From the NCBI RefSeq assembly GCF_033097365.1, contig NZ_AP028461.1, positions 6,448,001-6,512,000 of the forward strand: a stretch of 64,000 nt of DNA. Reading direction: 5' to 3'. A program made the translations under genes and the position numbers. This DNA comes from Actinoplanes sichuanensis (lineage in GTDB: Bacteria; Actinomycetota; Actinomycetes; Mycobacteriales; Micromonosporaceae). The notes under the pieces were generated by a model, which was not told the origin of the DNA, did no database searches, and saw nothing but the letters and a program-made list of their open reading frames with translations. Of the stretch, positions 1 through 8,136 are shown one piece after another. Every line of letters starts with the position of its first letter. Position 1 is the stretch's first letter.

Positions 1-12
1 AGGATCCGCCCC

Positions 13-564
13 ATGGACACCGAGTCGCCCCGACAGCTGCCTGAGGGCCGGTTGCTGCACGACGCCCAGAAGGCGTCAGGCCTCTCGATTTACGCCGTTG
101 CCGAGCGGGCGGGGATGAGCGACGCCCGCTGGCGCCAGATCGTCAAGGGATCGATGAGCGTGCAGGGCGTGGTCGTCCCGGTCGTCGCCAACGCGAAGAC
201 CCTGGCGCGTATGGCGCGAGCAGTCGGTCTGGGTCCGGACGACCTCATCGAGGCCGGCAGGGACGACGCTGCCGAAACGCTGCGGGCCACCGTTGCGGTG
301 GAGGGAGCGCCGATCGAGGAACCGGAAGGCGCGGCGATCGAGGAGCTGGAAGGCGCGGCGACGGAGACCGTGACCCAGCGGCCCGTACAGGTCGGCGACG
401 CCATTGAGATGATCTACGGGTCGAAGTCGATGACCGCGGAGCAGAAGCTCGACGCGATCCGCAGGGTGCTCCAGTTGCACGCTGAGATCGATGCCCGCAC
501 GGGGAACACCGCGACCTTCCAAGGCACCGGAGCTCTCACCGCCGGACGCCCCGAGGAGAACTGA
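13..564 (+). CDS. HTH (XRE-like) DNA-binding protein of the integrated element
   Basis: Predicted 183-residue protein. Residues about 12-75 fit a helix-turn-helix of the XRE/phage-repressor kind (AVAERAGMSDARWRQIVKG, then a hydrophobic helix ending in VGLGPDDL). After it come three degenerate Glu/Ala-rich repeats (about residues 95-118: EGAPIEEPEGAAIEELEGAA) and a helical C-terminus. The ATG at 13 follows an AGGA at the very edge of the window, so a longer start upstream cannot be excluded. It ends 3 nt before the convergent serine recombinase, so it probably belongs to the same mobile element and may control its maintenance or excision. That role is inferred from position. Confidence 0.75.
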   Translation: MDTESPRQLPEGRLLHDAQKASGLSIYAVAERAGMSDARWRQIVKGSMSVQGVVVPVVANAKTLARMARAVGLGPDDLIEAGRDDAAETLRATVAVEGAPIEEPEGAAIEELEGAATETVTQRPVQVGDAIEMIYGSKSMTAEQKLDAIRRVLQLHAEIDARTGNTATFQGTGALTAGRPEEN

Positions 565-567
565 CGG

Positions 568-1941
568 TTAGCCGTCCCAGGTGATGACCACGCTGTCCTT
601 GCTGAACAGCCGGCGGCCAGGTCCGGCTTGCAGCAGGCGAATCCTCATCCCGAGGTCCCGTATCACGGCCTGGCGCCGGCCGACGTCCGGGTAATCGAGC
701 CACGCCTGTCCCGGGTCGGGAGCGCTGAGCAACGCCCCTACCGCGCTTCCGCGGCCCAGCTCCGCCATCTGCCGTTCGAGGTCGACCAGCCGGTCACGGA
801 TCTTGCGGCTACGCCGGGCGAGGTCCCGCTCGTCGATGTCGAGGTTGTCGGCCAAGGTGTCCAGGCGCCGCCGCAACGCAACCACCTCGGTGCGCAGCGG
901 GGCGGCGTCAGGGGCCGGTTCCGCGAGCAGCGAAGCCAGATCCGGCCGGCGTAAACGCTCGACGACCACCAGTCGGATCAAGATGTCTATCGCCTCGGCG
1001 GCCCGGGTGAGGTAGCAGGCCGGGCAGCGGTACACCCGGCGCTGATCACCACGCGCCTTGGCTCCCCGGTAGGTGCAGATCATCGTCTGCTCCGGGCACC
1101 GGCTGCACAGGTAGAGGTTCGTGCCGAGCCAGGAGAGCGCGTTGCCGCGCCGGTTCGTCTTGCGGTCCGGGTCGCTGAGCAGCGCCACAGCCGCTTGGTA
1201 GACGCTTTCGCTGATGATCGGCCGCCAGGTGGCCTTACCCACCACGGCGCCCTTGTGAGCTCGCAGTGCGGCGTTGCGTGGGTTGATGAGCATCCCCCGG
1301 ACAGCGTTGTGCTTCCAGGGGCCGCCCATCGTGGTGGTGAGGCCAGCCCTGTTGAGGTCGGCGGCGATGCCGGACAGGGTGCCCCCGGCAAGGAGCGTCG
1401 CATACGCCTTCTTCACTGCAGCGGCCTCGGGGCGGACCTGATTGGCCCCGGTCGAGTCGTAGCCGAACGCGCGGCGGCCGCCGGGCGGCAGGCCCTGCTC
1501 GGCGGCCTGCTGGTTGCGGTCACGCTGCCGCTGGCCCTTGCGCTCCACCTCGTGTCGGGCGACCGCGGCTTTGATCCGCAGGTACATGCGGCCGTTCTCG
1601 GTGAACGTGTCGACCTCGCCGTCTGCGGTGATGAGCCGCACCTCGCCGCGCTGCCCCATCTCGATCCAGTCCTCGACTTCGCGCGGGATGCGGGTCAGGC
1701 GGTCGATGTCGTGCGCGATGACGACGGTGATCCGTCCAGCCCGCACGTCGGCGAGCAGGCGGGCGTAGTCACTCTTCGGCCCGCGCGGCTTACTCGCGGA
1801 CACGTCGTTGTCGACGTACTCGGTGACGCTGGTCCATCCGTGCCGGTCGGTGATCGCGCGGCACATCGCCCGGTAGCGGTCGATGCCGATCTCCTCGCCG
1901 GTTCGGTCCATGCTCATCCGCAGGTACACCCCCACTGTCAT
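568..1941 (-). CDS. Large serine recombinase (site-specific integrase)
   Basis: 457-residue resolvase/invertase-family enzyme that would integrate and excise its element through a covalent phosphoserine intermediate. The N-terminal catalytic domain has the YxRxS motif (YLRMS, Ser10) and the DNDVSAS and DRLTR blocks. A recombinase domain follows (RRAFGYD onward, about 155-260). A zinc ribbon with CSRC and CPAC pairs lies near 280-310, then a coiled-coil region at about 350-400. This layout and length are normal for large serine integrases. The start (ATG at 1941) lies only about 20 bp from the broken end of a radical-SAM gene, where an integrase gene next to its own att site is expected. The gene looks intact. 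Confidence 0.93.
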   Translation of the reverse strand: MTVGVYLRMSMDRTGEEIGIDRYRAMCRAITDRHGWTSVTEYVDNDVSASKPRGPKSDYARLLADVRAGRITVVIAHDIDRLTRIPREVEDWIEMGQRGEVRLITADGEVDTFTENGRMYLRIKAAVARHEVERKGQRQRDRNQQAAEQGLPPGGRRAFGYDSTGANQVRPEAAAVKKAYATLLAGGTLSGIAADLNRAGLTTTMGGPWKHNAVRGMLINPRNAALRAHKGAVVGKATWRPIISESVYQAAVALLSDPDRKTNRRGNALSWLGTNLYLCSRCPEQTMICTYRGAKARGDQRRVYRCPACYLTRAAEAIDILIRLVVVERLRRPDLASLLAEPAPDAAPLRTEVVALRRRLDTLADNLDIDERDLARRSRKIRDRLVDLERQMAELGRGSAVGALLSAPDPGQAWLDYPDVGRRQAVIRDLGMRIRLLQAGPGRRLFSKDSVVITWDG

Positions 1942-1954
1942 AGTGGGTAGGCTA

Positions 1955-1975
1955 CGGCACTAACGGCAGGCGTAG
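1955..1975. other. Predicted attachment-site junction (attL or attR)
   Basis: Reading the minus strand, the radical-SAM gene runs through TGT ATC TAC GCC TGC CGT and then meets TAG. The family continues R-(Y/F)-C at this point (TAY/TTY TGC), so the native sequence is lost within a few bases of 1960-1965. The integrase gene starts at 1941. The crossover core is therefore probably within GCCTGCCGTTA. The exact core cannot be fixed without the other element end, which lies left of the window. Confidence 0.6.
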
Positions 1976-2517
1976 ATACATCCCCGGGTGATCTCCAGGG
2001 CGTTGAATTTGTCCCACTTCAGAGCGAAGCCGGGGAAGTCGTTGAGATCGCGCTGCTTCGCCTTCCCGGTCCGGATCAGGTTGCCGGTAGCGTCCCGGTA
2101 GGCAAGGCCGGTGATGCCGGTCGGGTCACCCTTCGCGTCGACCAAAGAAAGCAGGGTCGACTCGCCCTCGCCGATCGCCGCCATGTCCCAGCCGGCGTCC
2201 AGGGTCTGCACCGGCTCCGCGGTGGCGTGCACTCCCCCGGCCAGATGGATGACACCCGGCGGGTCGGCCAACTGCCGGATCTGCTTCAGCTCCTCGGCCA
2301 GAGCGGCGGCATCAGGCGAATAGAAGGACCACAACACCAGGGTCCTTACGCCCGCCGCCTCACGGATGTGACGGGCGGTCTCCTCCACGCTCTCGCCGAA
2401 GCGCACCTCGTACCGGGTCGCGGTCTCATGCTGGCCCAACGCGCCGAGCAGCGCATGAAAGCCGTACGTCACCGCCTTGCGATAGCGCAGCACCAATACG
2501 AGATCCAGACCAGACAT
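1960..2517 (-). pseudogene. B12-binding/radical SAM protein, truncated inside the CxxxCxxC motif
   Basis: 185 residues remain. The first ~130 form a Rossmann-like cobalamin-binding-type domain (LVLWSFYSPD, HLAGGVHATA, AIGEGE), as in proteins that pair a B12-binding domain with a radical SAM domain. The ORF then enters the radical SAM domain at EITRGCIYACR and stops. This is one residue before the third cysteine of CxxxCxxC would be completed. The [4Fe-4S] site cannot form and nearly all of the catalytic domain is missing. The stop comes from foreign sequence, and the serine recombinase starts 19 bp further on. The 3' half should lie at the other end of the element. Substrate unknown. Confidence 0.85.
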
Positions 2518-2615
2518 GCGCCGATTCTGCCAGCCCGGATCGCCGCGGCCGCGAGAATGACGCCCAGTCGAAGGCGGGTTGTCACATCGACATCGACATC
2601 CATAAGTTGGTTGTC

Positions 2616-2950
2616 ATGGAGAACCTCGATTCCGCCGAGGAATGGCTGGACTCGTGGGTGGCCGGAGTCGATGCTCAGGCTTCTCGCACCGTCGAGCTGT
2701 CCCGCCGTGTGGCGGGCTGACCGGCGCCGCCCGCAGCCGGGACGGGTCCGTCACCGTCACGGTCGGATCGTCCGGGGCCCGGGAATCGCTGAGCATTGAC
2801 GATCAGGCCCTGCACACCACCGGCGCGGACCTGAGCACATCATGATCCTGATCCGGCAGGCCCAGGCACACCTCACCGAGCAGGTCCGCCAGACCGTCGG
2901 CCTGGACACCGAGACCGGCACGATGCGGGCCGGCGGTCACCACCCGCCCC
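2616..2950 (+). pseudogene. Decayed YbaB/EbfC-like nucleoid-associated gene
   Basis: A plausible start (ATG 2616, MENLDSAEEWLDSWVAGV) reads for 34 codons to a TGA at about 2718. Restoring one base there gives the next frame, with DGSVTVTVGSSG and SIDDQALHTTGADLS. A second shift near 2842 gives MILIRQAQAHLTEQV and TVGLDTETG. In that order these are the hallmarks of actinobacterial YbaB/EbfC-type proteins: an N-terminal helix, a DGxVTVTV strand, and a C-terminal amphipathic helix. At least two frameshifts break the gene. This accounts for most of the 450 bp between the radical-SAM remnant and the response regulator. Confidence 0.6.
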
Positions 2951-2968
2951 GATCGGGTTCAGTAACTC

Positions 2969-3601
2969 TCAGCCGGGCTCGATCAGGCCGCGCCGGGTTG
3001 CCTCGGCCACCGTGCTGACCCGGTTGCCGGTACCGAGCTTGCGGTAGATCCGGACCAGATGAGTCTTGATGGTCGCCTCGCTGAGAAACAGTGCCGCGGC
3101 GATGTCCCGGTTGTTGTGTCCGCGAGCCAGCAGCCGGACCACCTGCGTCTCCCGGTCGCTCAGCAGCGGCTCCGGGTCGGACACCCGGCTGATCAGACGT
3201 TCGGCGGCTCCCGGCGCGAGCGTCATGCCTCCGGCCGCCACCGTTCGGACCGCACGGAACAGTTCCTCGGGCTCACCGGCCTTGAGGACGTAGCCACGGG
3301 CACCGGCCTCGATGGCCCGCATCACTGCATCCTGGCTGCCGTAGCTGGTGAGAACCACGATCCCGGTTCCGGGAACGGCGGTCAGGATCCGCCGGGTGGT
3401 GTCGATGCCGTCGCCGCCCGGCCCGGCACCCAGTCGGACGTCCATCAGCACCACGTCGGGCCGCAGCCGCTGAGCCAGCCGCACCGCGGTGTCCCCGTCA
3501 CCACACTCACCGGCCACGGTGAACCCCGGCTCGCCGTCGAGCAACGCGAGCAGACCGGCACGGACCACGGCGTGGTCGTCAACGATCAGGATGCTGATCA
3601 C
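2969..3601 (-). CDS. NarL/LuxR-type response regulator
   Basis: 210-residue transcription factor of a two-component system. It has an N-terminal receiver domain (ILIVDDH, phospho-acceptor Asp54 in VVLMDVR, VVLTSYGS, YVLKAGEPEEL) and a C-terminal LuxR HTH (LSDRETQVVRLLARG, SEATIKTHLVRIYRKL). The frame stays open upstream, but that part is Arg/Pro-rich shadow of the kinase gene. The GTG at 3601 places the receiver at residue 1 and lies 10 nt after the kinase stop, so kinase and regulator form a coupled operon. Regulon unknown. Confidence 0.92.
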   Translation of the reverse strand: MISILIVDDHAVVRAGLLALLDGEPGFTVAGECGDGDTAVRLAQRLRPDVVLMDVRLGAGPGGDGIDTTRRILTAVPGTGIVVLTSYGSQDAVMRAIEAGARGYVLKAGEPEELFRAVRTVAAGGMTLAPGAAERLISRVSDPEPLLSDRETQVVRLLARGHNNRDIAAALFLSEATIKTHLVRIYRKLGTGNRVSTVAEATRRGLIEPG

Positions 3602-3611
3602 GGCGGGCCGC

Positions 3612-4721
3612 TCACGCGCCGGTGGGCAGGGTCGCCAGCACCCGGGTGCCCTGGCCGAGGGCGCTGTGCACCACGCAGCCGCCGCCGAACGCGGCGAGCC
3701 GTTCCCGCACCGCGGCCAGACCGAACCCGCGGCCGGCGGCGCTGGCGGCAACGGAGTCGAAACCCACCCCGTCGTCGCGGACCTCTACAGTGATCACCTC
3801 ACGCCGGTGATCGAGTGTGATCCAGATGTTCGTGGCACCGGCATGCTCGACCGCGTTGGCCAACAACCCCTGAACCACCCGCAGCAGCGCGGTGGCCCGG
3901 TCGGTGGCGGGTTCGCCGGGTTCGCCGCGGGTGGCGAAGACGATCTGCGGCGCCCCGTCGTGATTGCGGGAACACAGCTCGCGCACGGCTGCGACCAGTC
4001 CGGCACGCTCCAGCGTGGGCGGCGTCAGGTCGTCGATAATACTTCGGGTTTCGGCCAGGCTGGCGCCGAGGGCCTCGCTCACCACCCGCACCTGCCGGCG
4101 AGCCGCCTCCGGGCGGCGATCCCAGTCACGATCGGCGGCCTGGAGCAACATCCGGTTGCCGGCCAGCTCCTGGGCAACCGCGTCGTGCAGGTCGCGGGCG
4201 ATCCGGGCCCGTTCGGCAAGACGGCCGGCCTCGCGCTGTTGCCGGGCCGGCTCACCGTGAGCTGCGCGCAGCTCACCGACCAGCCGCTGCTGCATCCGGT
4301 AGAGGCCGACCGTGGTCCAGACCGCGGCGACCGGCGGGGCCAGCAGATCGAGCCGCAGGCCGCTGCCGACTCGGACCAGGCAGACGACCAGAGCCGCGGT
4401 GATCAGGGCGACGACGGCGACGGCCCGGTACTCGCCGAACATCCGCAGAGCGAGCACGGCCAACGGCACGACGAGCCAGGCGTAACCGGCCGCAAGGTGG
4501 GCCGGAAGAATCCAGCAGGCCCAGCACCACAGGATGAGCAGTGCGGTCAGCCAGGCATGACGAATCGCCGGGCGTAGCCGCTCCCAGCAGGCCAGCCCGA
4601 TTCCGTAGGAGACGGTGAGCAGAACGATCGGTGGCGCGACTTCCCAGCACAGCTCACTGGACACCACCGCGAGACGCCCGATGGTAGTGATCACCATCGC
4701 ACCGAACAACACGTGCGGCAC
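3612..4721 (-). CDS. NarL-type sensor histidine kinase (5' end possibly rearranged)
   Basis: 369-residue membrane kinase, partner of the downstream response regulator. About four or five hydrophobic segments fill residues 1-135, then a short coiled linker. The HisKA_3 dimerisation motif follows (RARIARDLHDAVAQEL, with the phospho-accepting His). The HATPase has LLANAVEHAGA (N box), DDGVGFD and GFGLAAVRERL. The GTG at 4721 is the annotated start. The frame extends only six codons upstream (SLFRLV, still hydrophobic) to a TAG at the junction with a truncated lectin gene, so some N-terminal residues and the native promoter may be lost. Confidence 0.88.
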   Translation of the reverse strand: MPHVLFGAMVITTIGRLAVVSSELCWEVAPPIVLLTVSYGIGLACWERLRPAIRHAWLTALLILWCWACWILPAHLAAGYAWLVVPLAVLALRMFGEYRAVAVVALITAALVVCLVRVGSGLRLDLLAPPVAAVWTTVGLYRMQQRLVGELRAAHGEPARQQREAGRLAERARIARDLHDAVAQELAGNRMLLQAADRDWDRRPEAARRQVRVVSEALGASLAETRSIIDDLTPPTLERAGLVAAVRELCSRNHDGAPQIVFATRGEPGEPATDRATALLRVVQGLLANAVEHAGATNIWITLDHRREVITVEVRDDGVGFDSVAASAAGRGFGLAAVRERLAAFGGGCVVHSALGQGTRVLATLPTGA

Positions 4722-4729
4722 CAGCCGGA

Positions 4730-5523
4730 ACAGGGACTACGAGACCTGCTGGTCGACCTGGGGCCTGCCGCTGCCGCACACTCTCACCGTCGACCTGGGC
4801 GGCATCTGGAGCAGCGTGTCGACGCTGGAATATCTGCCCAAGCAGTGGAATCGGCGCTACCTGACCGACGGGGACATCACGTCATACACGATCTCCACGA
4901 GTGCCGACGGCGTCACCTTCACCGAGGCTGTCTCGGGGACCTGGGCACCCGACCGGACCACCAAGATCGCGGAGTGGCCCGCCCGGACCGCAGGTTTCGT
5001 CCGGCTCGAGGTGCACGCCGGGACCGGTGGCTACGCCAATGTGAGCGGCCTGCACATCGGGGGTCGCCGCACCGCACCACGCCGGGTCGCTCCGCCCGCA
5101 CCGGCCGGGGGCACCTACCGGCTCGTCGCCCGGCACAGCGGCAAGGTCGCCGTCGGCAGCGGCGCGGACGTCGTCCAGGGCTCGTGGACCGGCGCCGCCG
5201 CCCAGACGTGGCAGATCCTGGCCGCCGTCGACGGCTACTGCAAGATCCGCAACGTCACCACCGGTTCCCTGATACAGGTCGCCGGCCTGTCCCGGAGCAA
5301 CGGCGGCAACGTCGCACTCGGGCCCGACGAGGAACTGCCCCAGCAGCAGTGGGCCGTCACCCCGCTCGGCGACGGGTATCACATCCTGATCAACCGGCTC
5401 AGCGGCCTGGCACTCAACGTCGCCGGTGCCGGCACCGGCGACGGGGCCGACATCGACCAGTGGGCCTACAACGCGGTCACCCAGCAGCAGTGGCAGCTCG
5501 TCGCGGAGCCCTCCGCCGTCTGA
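4730..5523 (+). pseudogene. 5'-truncated discoidin-like plus ricin-B lectin protein
   Basis: The coding signature begins abruptly near 4730 with DYETCWSTWGLPLPHTLTVDLG. This is the middle of an F5/8-type C (discoidin-like) carbohydrate-binding domain (YTISTSADGVTFTEAVSGTW, AGFVRLEV). A ricin-type beta-trefoil domain follows (GTYRLVARHSGKVA, and QQQW motifs at the ends of the last two repeats). There is no signal peptide and no start codon with a ribosome site, and upstream in-frame codons lie inside the divergent kinase gene. It is probably the C-terminal part of a secreted glycan-binding enzyme whose front was lost when this junction formed. Confidence 0.7.
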
Positions 5524-5664
5524 TAGCGCCGGACCCACCCCGGGCGGACAGCCGTCCGAGCGGTGACTCGCCGTCATCCGGAACGCGGTCGCGATCGGTC
5601 GGCCGCGGGCATCAGGCCGGTGACCCGATCCTCGCCGTCGAAGCCGCCTCCGGCGGGTCCGCGG

Positions 5665-7341
5665 TCACTGACCGGATCCGGCCGGAAGCACATGGGTGCG
5701 GGCGTATCTGATGGCGGTGGGGGTGTCGGGAAACACGTGCCCGTCACGGCGAAGCCGGTCGGCAACGCCGAGAACGTCCAGGATATGTTCGTGCTCGGGC
5801 ACGACACCGGACAGCAGCACGGTGATTCCGCGTCGTTGCAGGCGAGCGATCGCGTTTCCGAGGACGTGCGCTCCGGTCGCATCGATGGTCGACACCCGTG
5901 ACATACGCAGGATGACCACCCGCACGTCGGCGACCTCGGTCAGCTCCAGCAGGAAGTGATGTGCGGCGGCGAAGAACAGCGGACCGTCGAGCCGGTACGC
6001 GACGATGTGCTCGGCGAGGAGCCGGTGTTCCTCGGCCGAGTGATCACCGGGCTCCAGCGCGACCTGCTCCAGCCGAGCGGAACGGGCCACCGCTCGCAGC
6101 GCCAGGACCACGGCCACGCTGAGGCCCACAGCGACCGCGGTGACCAGGTCCAGAGCGACGGTCACGGTGAAGGTGAGCGCAAGGACCAGGGCATCCCCGC
6201 GGCCGGAACGCACCAGCGCCGTCAAAGCACTGACCTCGACCATACGAACAGTGGTCGCCAGCAGCACCCCCGCCAGCGCTGCGAGCGGGATGTGCGATAC
6301 CCACGGCGCGGCGACCAGGACGATTCCCATGAGGGCGACCGCATGGGTCAGGGAGGCGAGTTTGGAGCCGGCGCCGGCACGTACGTTGACCGCGGTGCGC
6401 GCGATCGCCGCTGTAGCCGGTATTCCGCCGAACACCGGGACGATCAGATTGGCCAGGCCCTGACCGAACAGTTCCCGGTCCGGATCATGCTGCTCGTTGA
6501 CGCTCATCGCGTCGGCGACGGAGGCCGACAGCAGACTCTCCAACGCGGCAAGGGCCGTCACCGCCAGTGCCGAAGGCAAGAGCGCGGCGGCGGCGTGCAA
6601 ATCCAGGAAGTCCAGCGACGTGGCGGGCAGTCCGGCCGGTAGCGTGCCGATGGGAGTCAAGCCGAGGGGCGTCACCTGGGCCAGAACCGTCGCAGCGGCC
6701 ACCGCGATCAGGGAGAACGGCAGCCGTGGACGCCACCGGGCACCGAGCAGCATCACCGCGGCGACGCCCAGCGCAACCACGACGGGGGCGGGGTGCGGAT
6801 CGGCGACAAAACGGGTCACGGAGTCGACCGCCACCGCCCACACCTTCTCCCCCTGCGCGCCCGCGACCCCGAGGGCGGCCGGAACCTGCTGCAACGCGAT
6901 CACCACGGCGATACCGGCGGTGAAGCCCTCGATGACGGGGGTCGGCAGGTATCGCACGTAACGGCCGAGCCGGGCGAGGGCCAACCCGAGCAGCAGTACC
7001 CCTGTCATTGCGCCGACCATCAACACCCCGGTGGCCCCGAACTGCGCCACCACCGGGACAAGGACCACCGTCATCGCCCCCGTCGGCCCGGACACCTGGA
7101 GGTTGGATCCGCCGAACACGGCCGCGACCGCGCCCGCGACCACCGCGGTCACCAGCCCGGCCTGCGCGCCGAGCCCGGAGGTGACCCCGAACGCCAATGC
7201 CAGGGGCAGAGCCACTACCGCCACGGTCAACCCGGCCAGCACATCACGGCCCGGATTGCGCCGCACCGCCACCCAATCCGAACGCTGCGGCAGAAGCCGG
7301 GCCATCCGCCCAGCGGCGCCGGCCACGGTAGCCGCCGTCAC
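5665..7341 (-). CDS. SulP-family anion transporter with STAS domain
   Basis: 558-residue inner-membrane carrier. Residues ~25-430 are strongly hydrophobic with typical SulP blocks: AGLTVAVVALPLALAFG (first helix), GPTGAMTVVLVP, EGFTAGIAVVIALQQVP. A STAS domain ends the protein (VVILRMSRVSTIDATGAHVL, GITVLLSGV). SulP proteins move sulfate, bicarbonate or dicarboxylates; the substrate cannot be read here. It starts with a GTG that overlaps the ArsR stop (GTGA), so it is translationally coupled to and probably controlled by that repressor. Confidence 0.92.
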   Translation of the reverse strand: MTAATVAGAAGRMARLLPQRSDWVAVRRNPGRDVLAGLTVAVVALPLALAFGVTSGLGAQAGLVTAVVAGAVAAVFGGSNLQVSGPTGAMTVVLVPVVAQFGATGVLMVGAMTGVLLLGLALARLGRYVRYLPTPVIEGFTAGIAVVIALQQVPAALGVAGAQGEKVWAVAVDSVTRFVADPHPAPVVVALGVAAVMLLGARWRPRLPFSLIAVAAATVLAQVTPLGLTPIGTLPAGLPATSLDFLDLHAAAALLPSALAVTALAALESLLSASVADAMSVNEQHDPDRELFGQGLANLIVPVFGGIPATAAIARTAVNVRAGAGSKLASLTHAVALMGIVLVAAPWVSHIPLAALAGVLLATTVRMVEVSALTALVRSGRGDALVLALTFTVTVALDLVTAVAVGLSVAVVLALRAVARSARLEQVALEPGDHSAEEHRLLAEHIVAYRLDGPLFFAAAHHFLLELTEVADVRVVILRMSRVSTIDATGAHVLGNAIARLQRRGITVLLSGVVPEHEHILDVLGVADRLRRDGHVFPDTPTAIRYARTHVLPAGSGQ

Positions 7342-7688
7342 CGAGCCGGCCGGTCGGCCTGCAGCTGCACCAGAAGGTCACCGCGATCAGTCAAGACCGC
7401 CCCGAGAATCCGGCGGCCGGCGGCCAACAAATCGGCCACGTCGGGAGTGCTCAACGCGTACCGGGTCGCGGCACCCTCCCGTGTGGACTCGACCAGACCC
7501 GCCCGCCGCAGGACGGCGAGCTGCTGCGAGAGGTTGGACGCCTCCACCTCAATCTCCGACAGCAGGTCACGAACCTTTCTCGGACCGTCCTGCAACAGCT
7601 CGAGCACCCGGATGCGCACCGGATGCCCCAACGTGCGGAACAGCTCCGCTTTGGCCTGATACAACGGCACCGGCACGCGCCCACCCAC
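7338..7688 (-). CDS. ArsR-family winged-helix repressor
   Basis: 116-residue ArsR/SmtB-type regulator: KAELFRTLGHPVRIRVLELL, the recognition region VEASNLSQQLAVLRRAGLV, and the wing TREGAATRYAL. No CxC metal-binding motif is visible, so a metal sensor is not supported; such proteins can respond to redox or sulfur species. GTG 7688 gives the longest form, and a GTG five codons further in (just before PLYQAKAE) is equally possible. It is the first gene of a two-gene operon with the SulP transporter. A perfect palindrome lies about 30 bp upstream, consistent with autoregulation. Confidence 0.9.
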   Translation of the reverse strand: MGGRVPVPLYQAKAELFRTLGHPVRIRVLELLQDGPRKVRDLLSEIEVEASNLSQQLAVLRRAGLVESTREGAATRYALSTPDVADLLAAGRRILGAVLTDRGDLLVQLQADRPAR

Positions 7689-7719
7689 CCGTCTCGAATC
7701 AACCTACCTAGTTTATCAA

Positions 7720-7735
7720 TTGAAGAATTCTTCAA
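7720..7735. promoter_or_regulatory. Perfect 16-bp palindrome, candidate ArsR operator
   Basis: TTGAAGAATTCTTCAA is a perfect inverted repeat in a locally AT-rich stretch (7700-7740) just upstream of the ArsR-SulP operon. ArsR-family dimers bind such palindromes over their own promoters. Its assignment to this regulator is inferred from position. Confidence 0.65.
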
Positions 7736-8136
7736 GTTGGGAACCGGCCGCAGGCGTTACGGTTGCGCATCACACCGAAGTCGGTTGTGGATGCCACGTC
7801 AAGCCTCCGGCCGGCGCTGCGGACCTCCACAGCGCGACGCACATGGCTCGAGTCTCGGTCTCGACTACCGGCCCCGCTGTCCAGGAGATCACAAAAGGTC
7901 AGGGACCTGGTTCGCGAGGAGTACCGCACGATCTTCGGAGAGGAACCATGACTTTGCCTGTACCGCCGAACCGTCCCGTGCCACCAGTCCGAGAGATGAG
8001 CGATATGGCATTGGCCGACCTCATCCGAGCCGGTGGCCCATTTCGGGAAGGCCGTTTTCGAACCGGGCGACAGGGCCGCGACCGACGAGGGCGCGGCGAG
8101 TCTGCTCGGGGATCCGACCCGCCTTCCTGTCCTTTT
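7736..8136. other. About 400 bp without a convincing gene
   Basis: Two short plus-strand frames touch by an ATGA overlap: 7763-7951, ending VRDLVREEYRTIFGEEP, and one from the ATG at 7948, starting MTLPVPPNRP. The overlap looks operon-like, but neither product resembles a family I recognise. The second becomes Arg/Gly-rich and runs into the 3' end of the ATPase gene. They may be remnants of a decayed two-gene unit. Confidence 0.3.
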
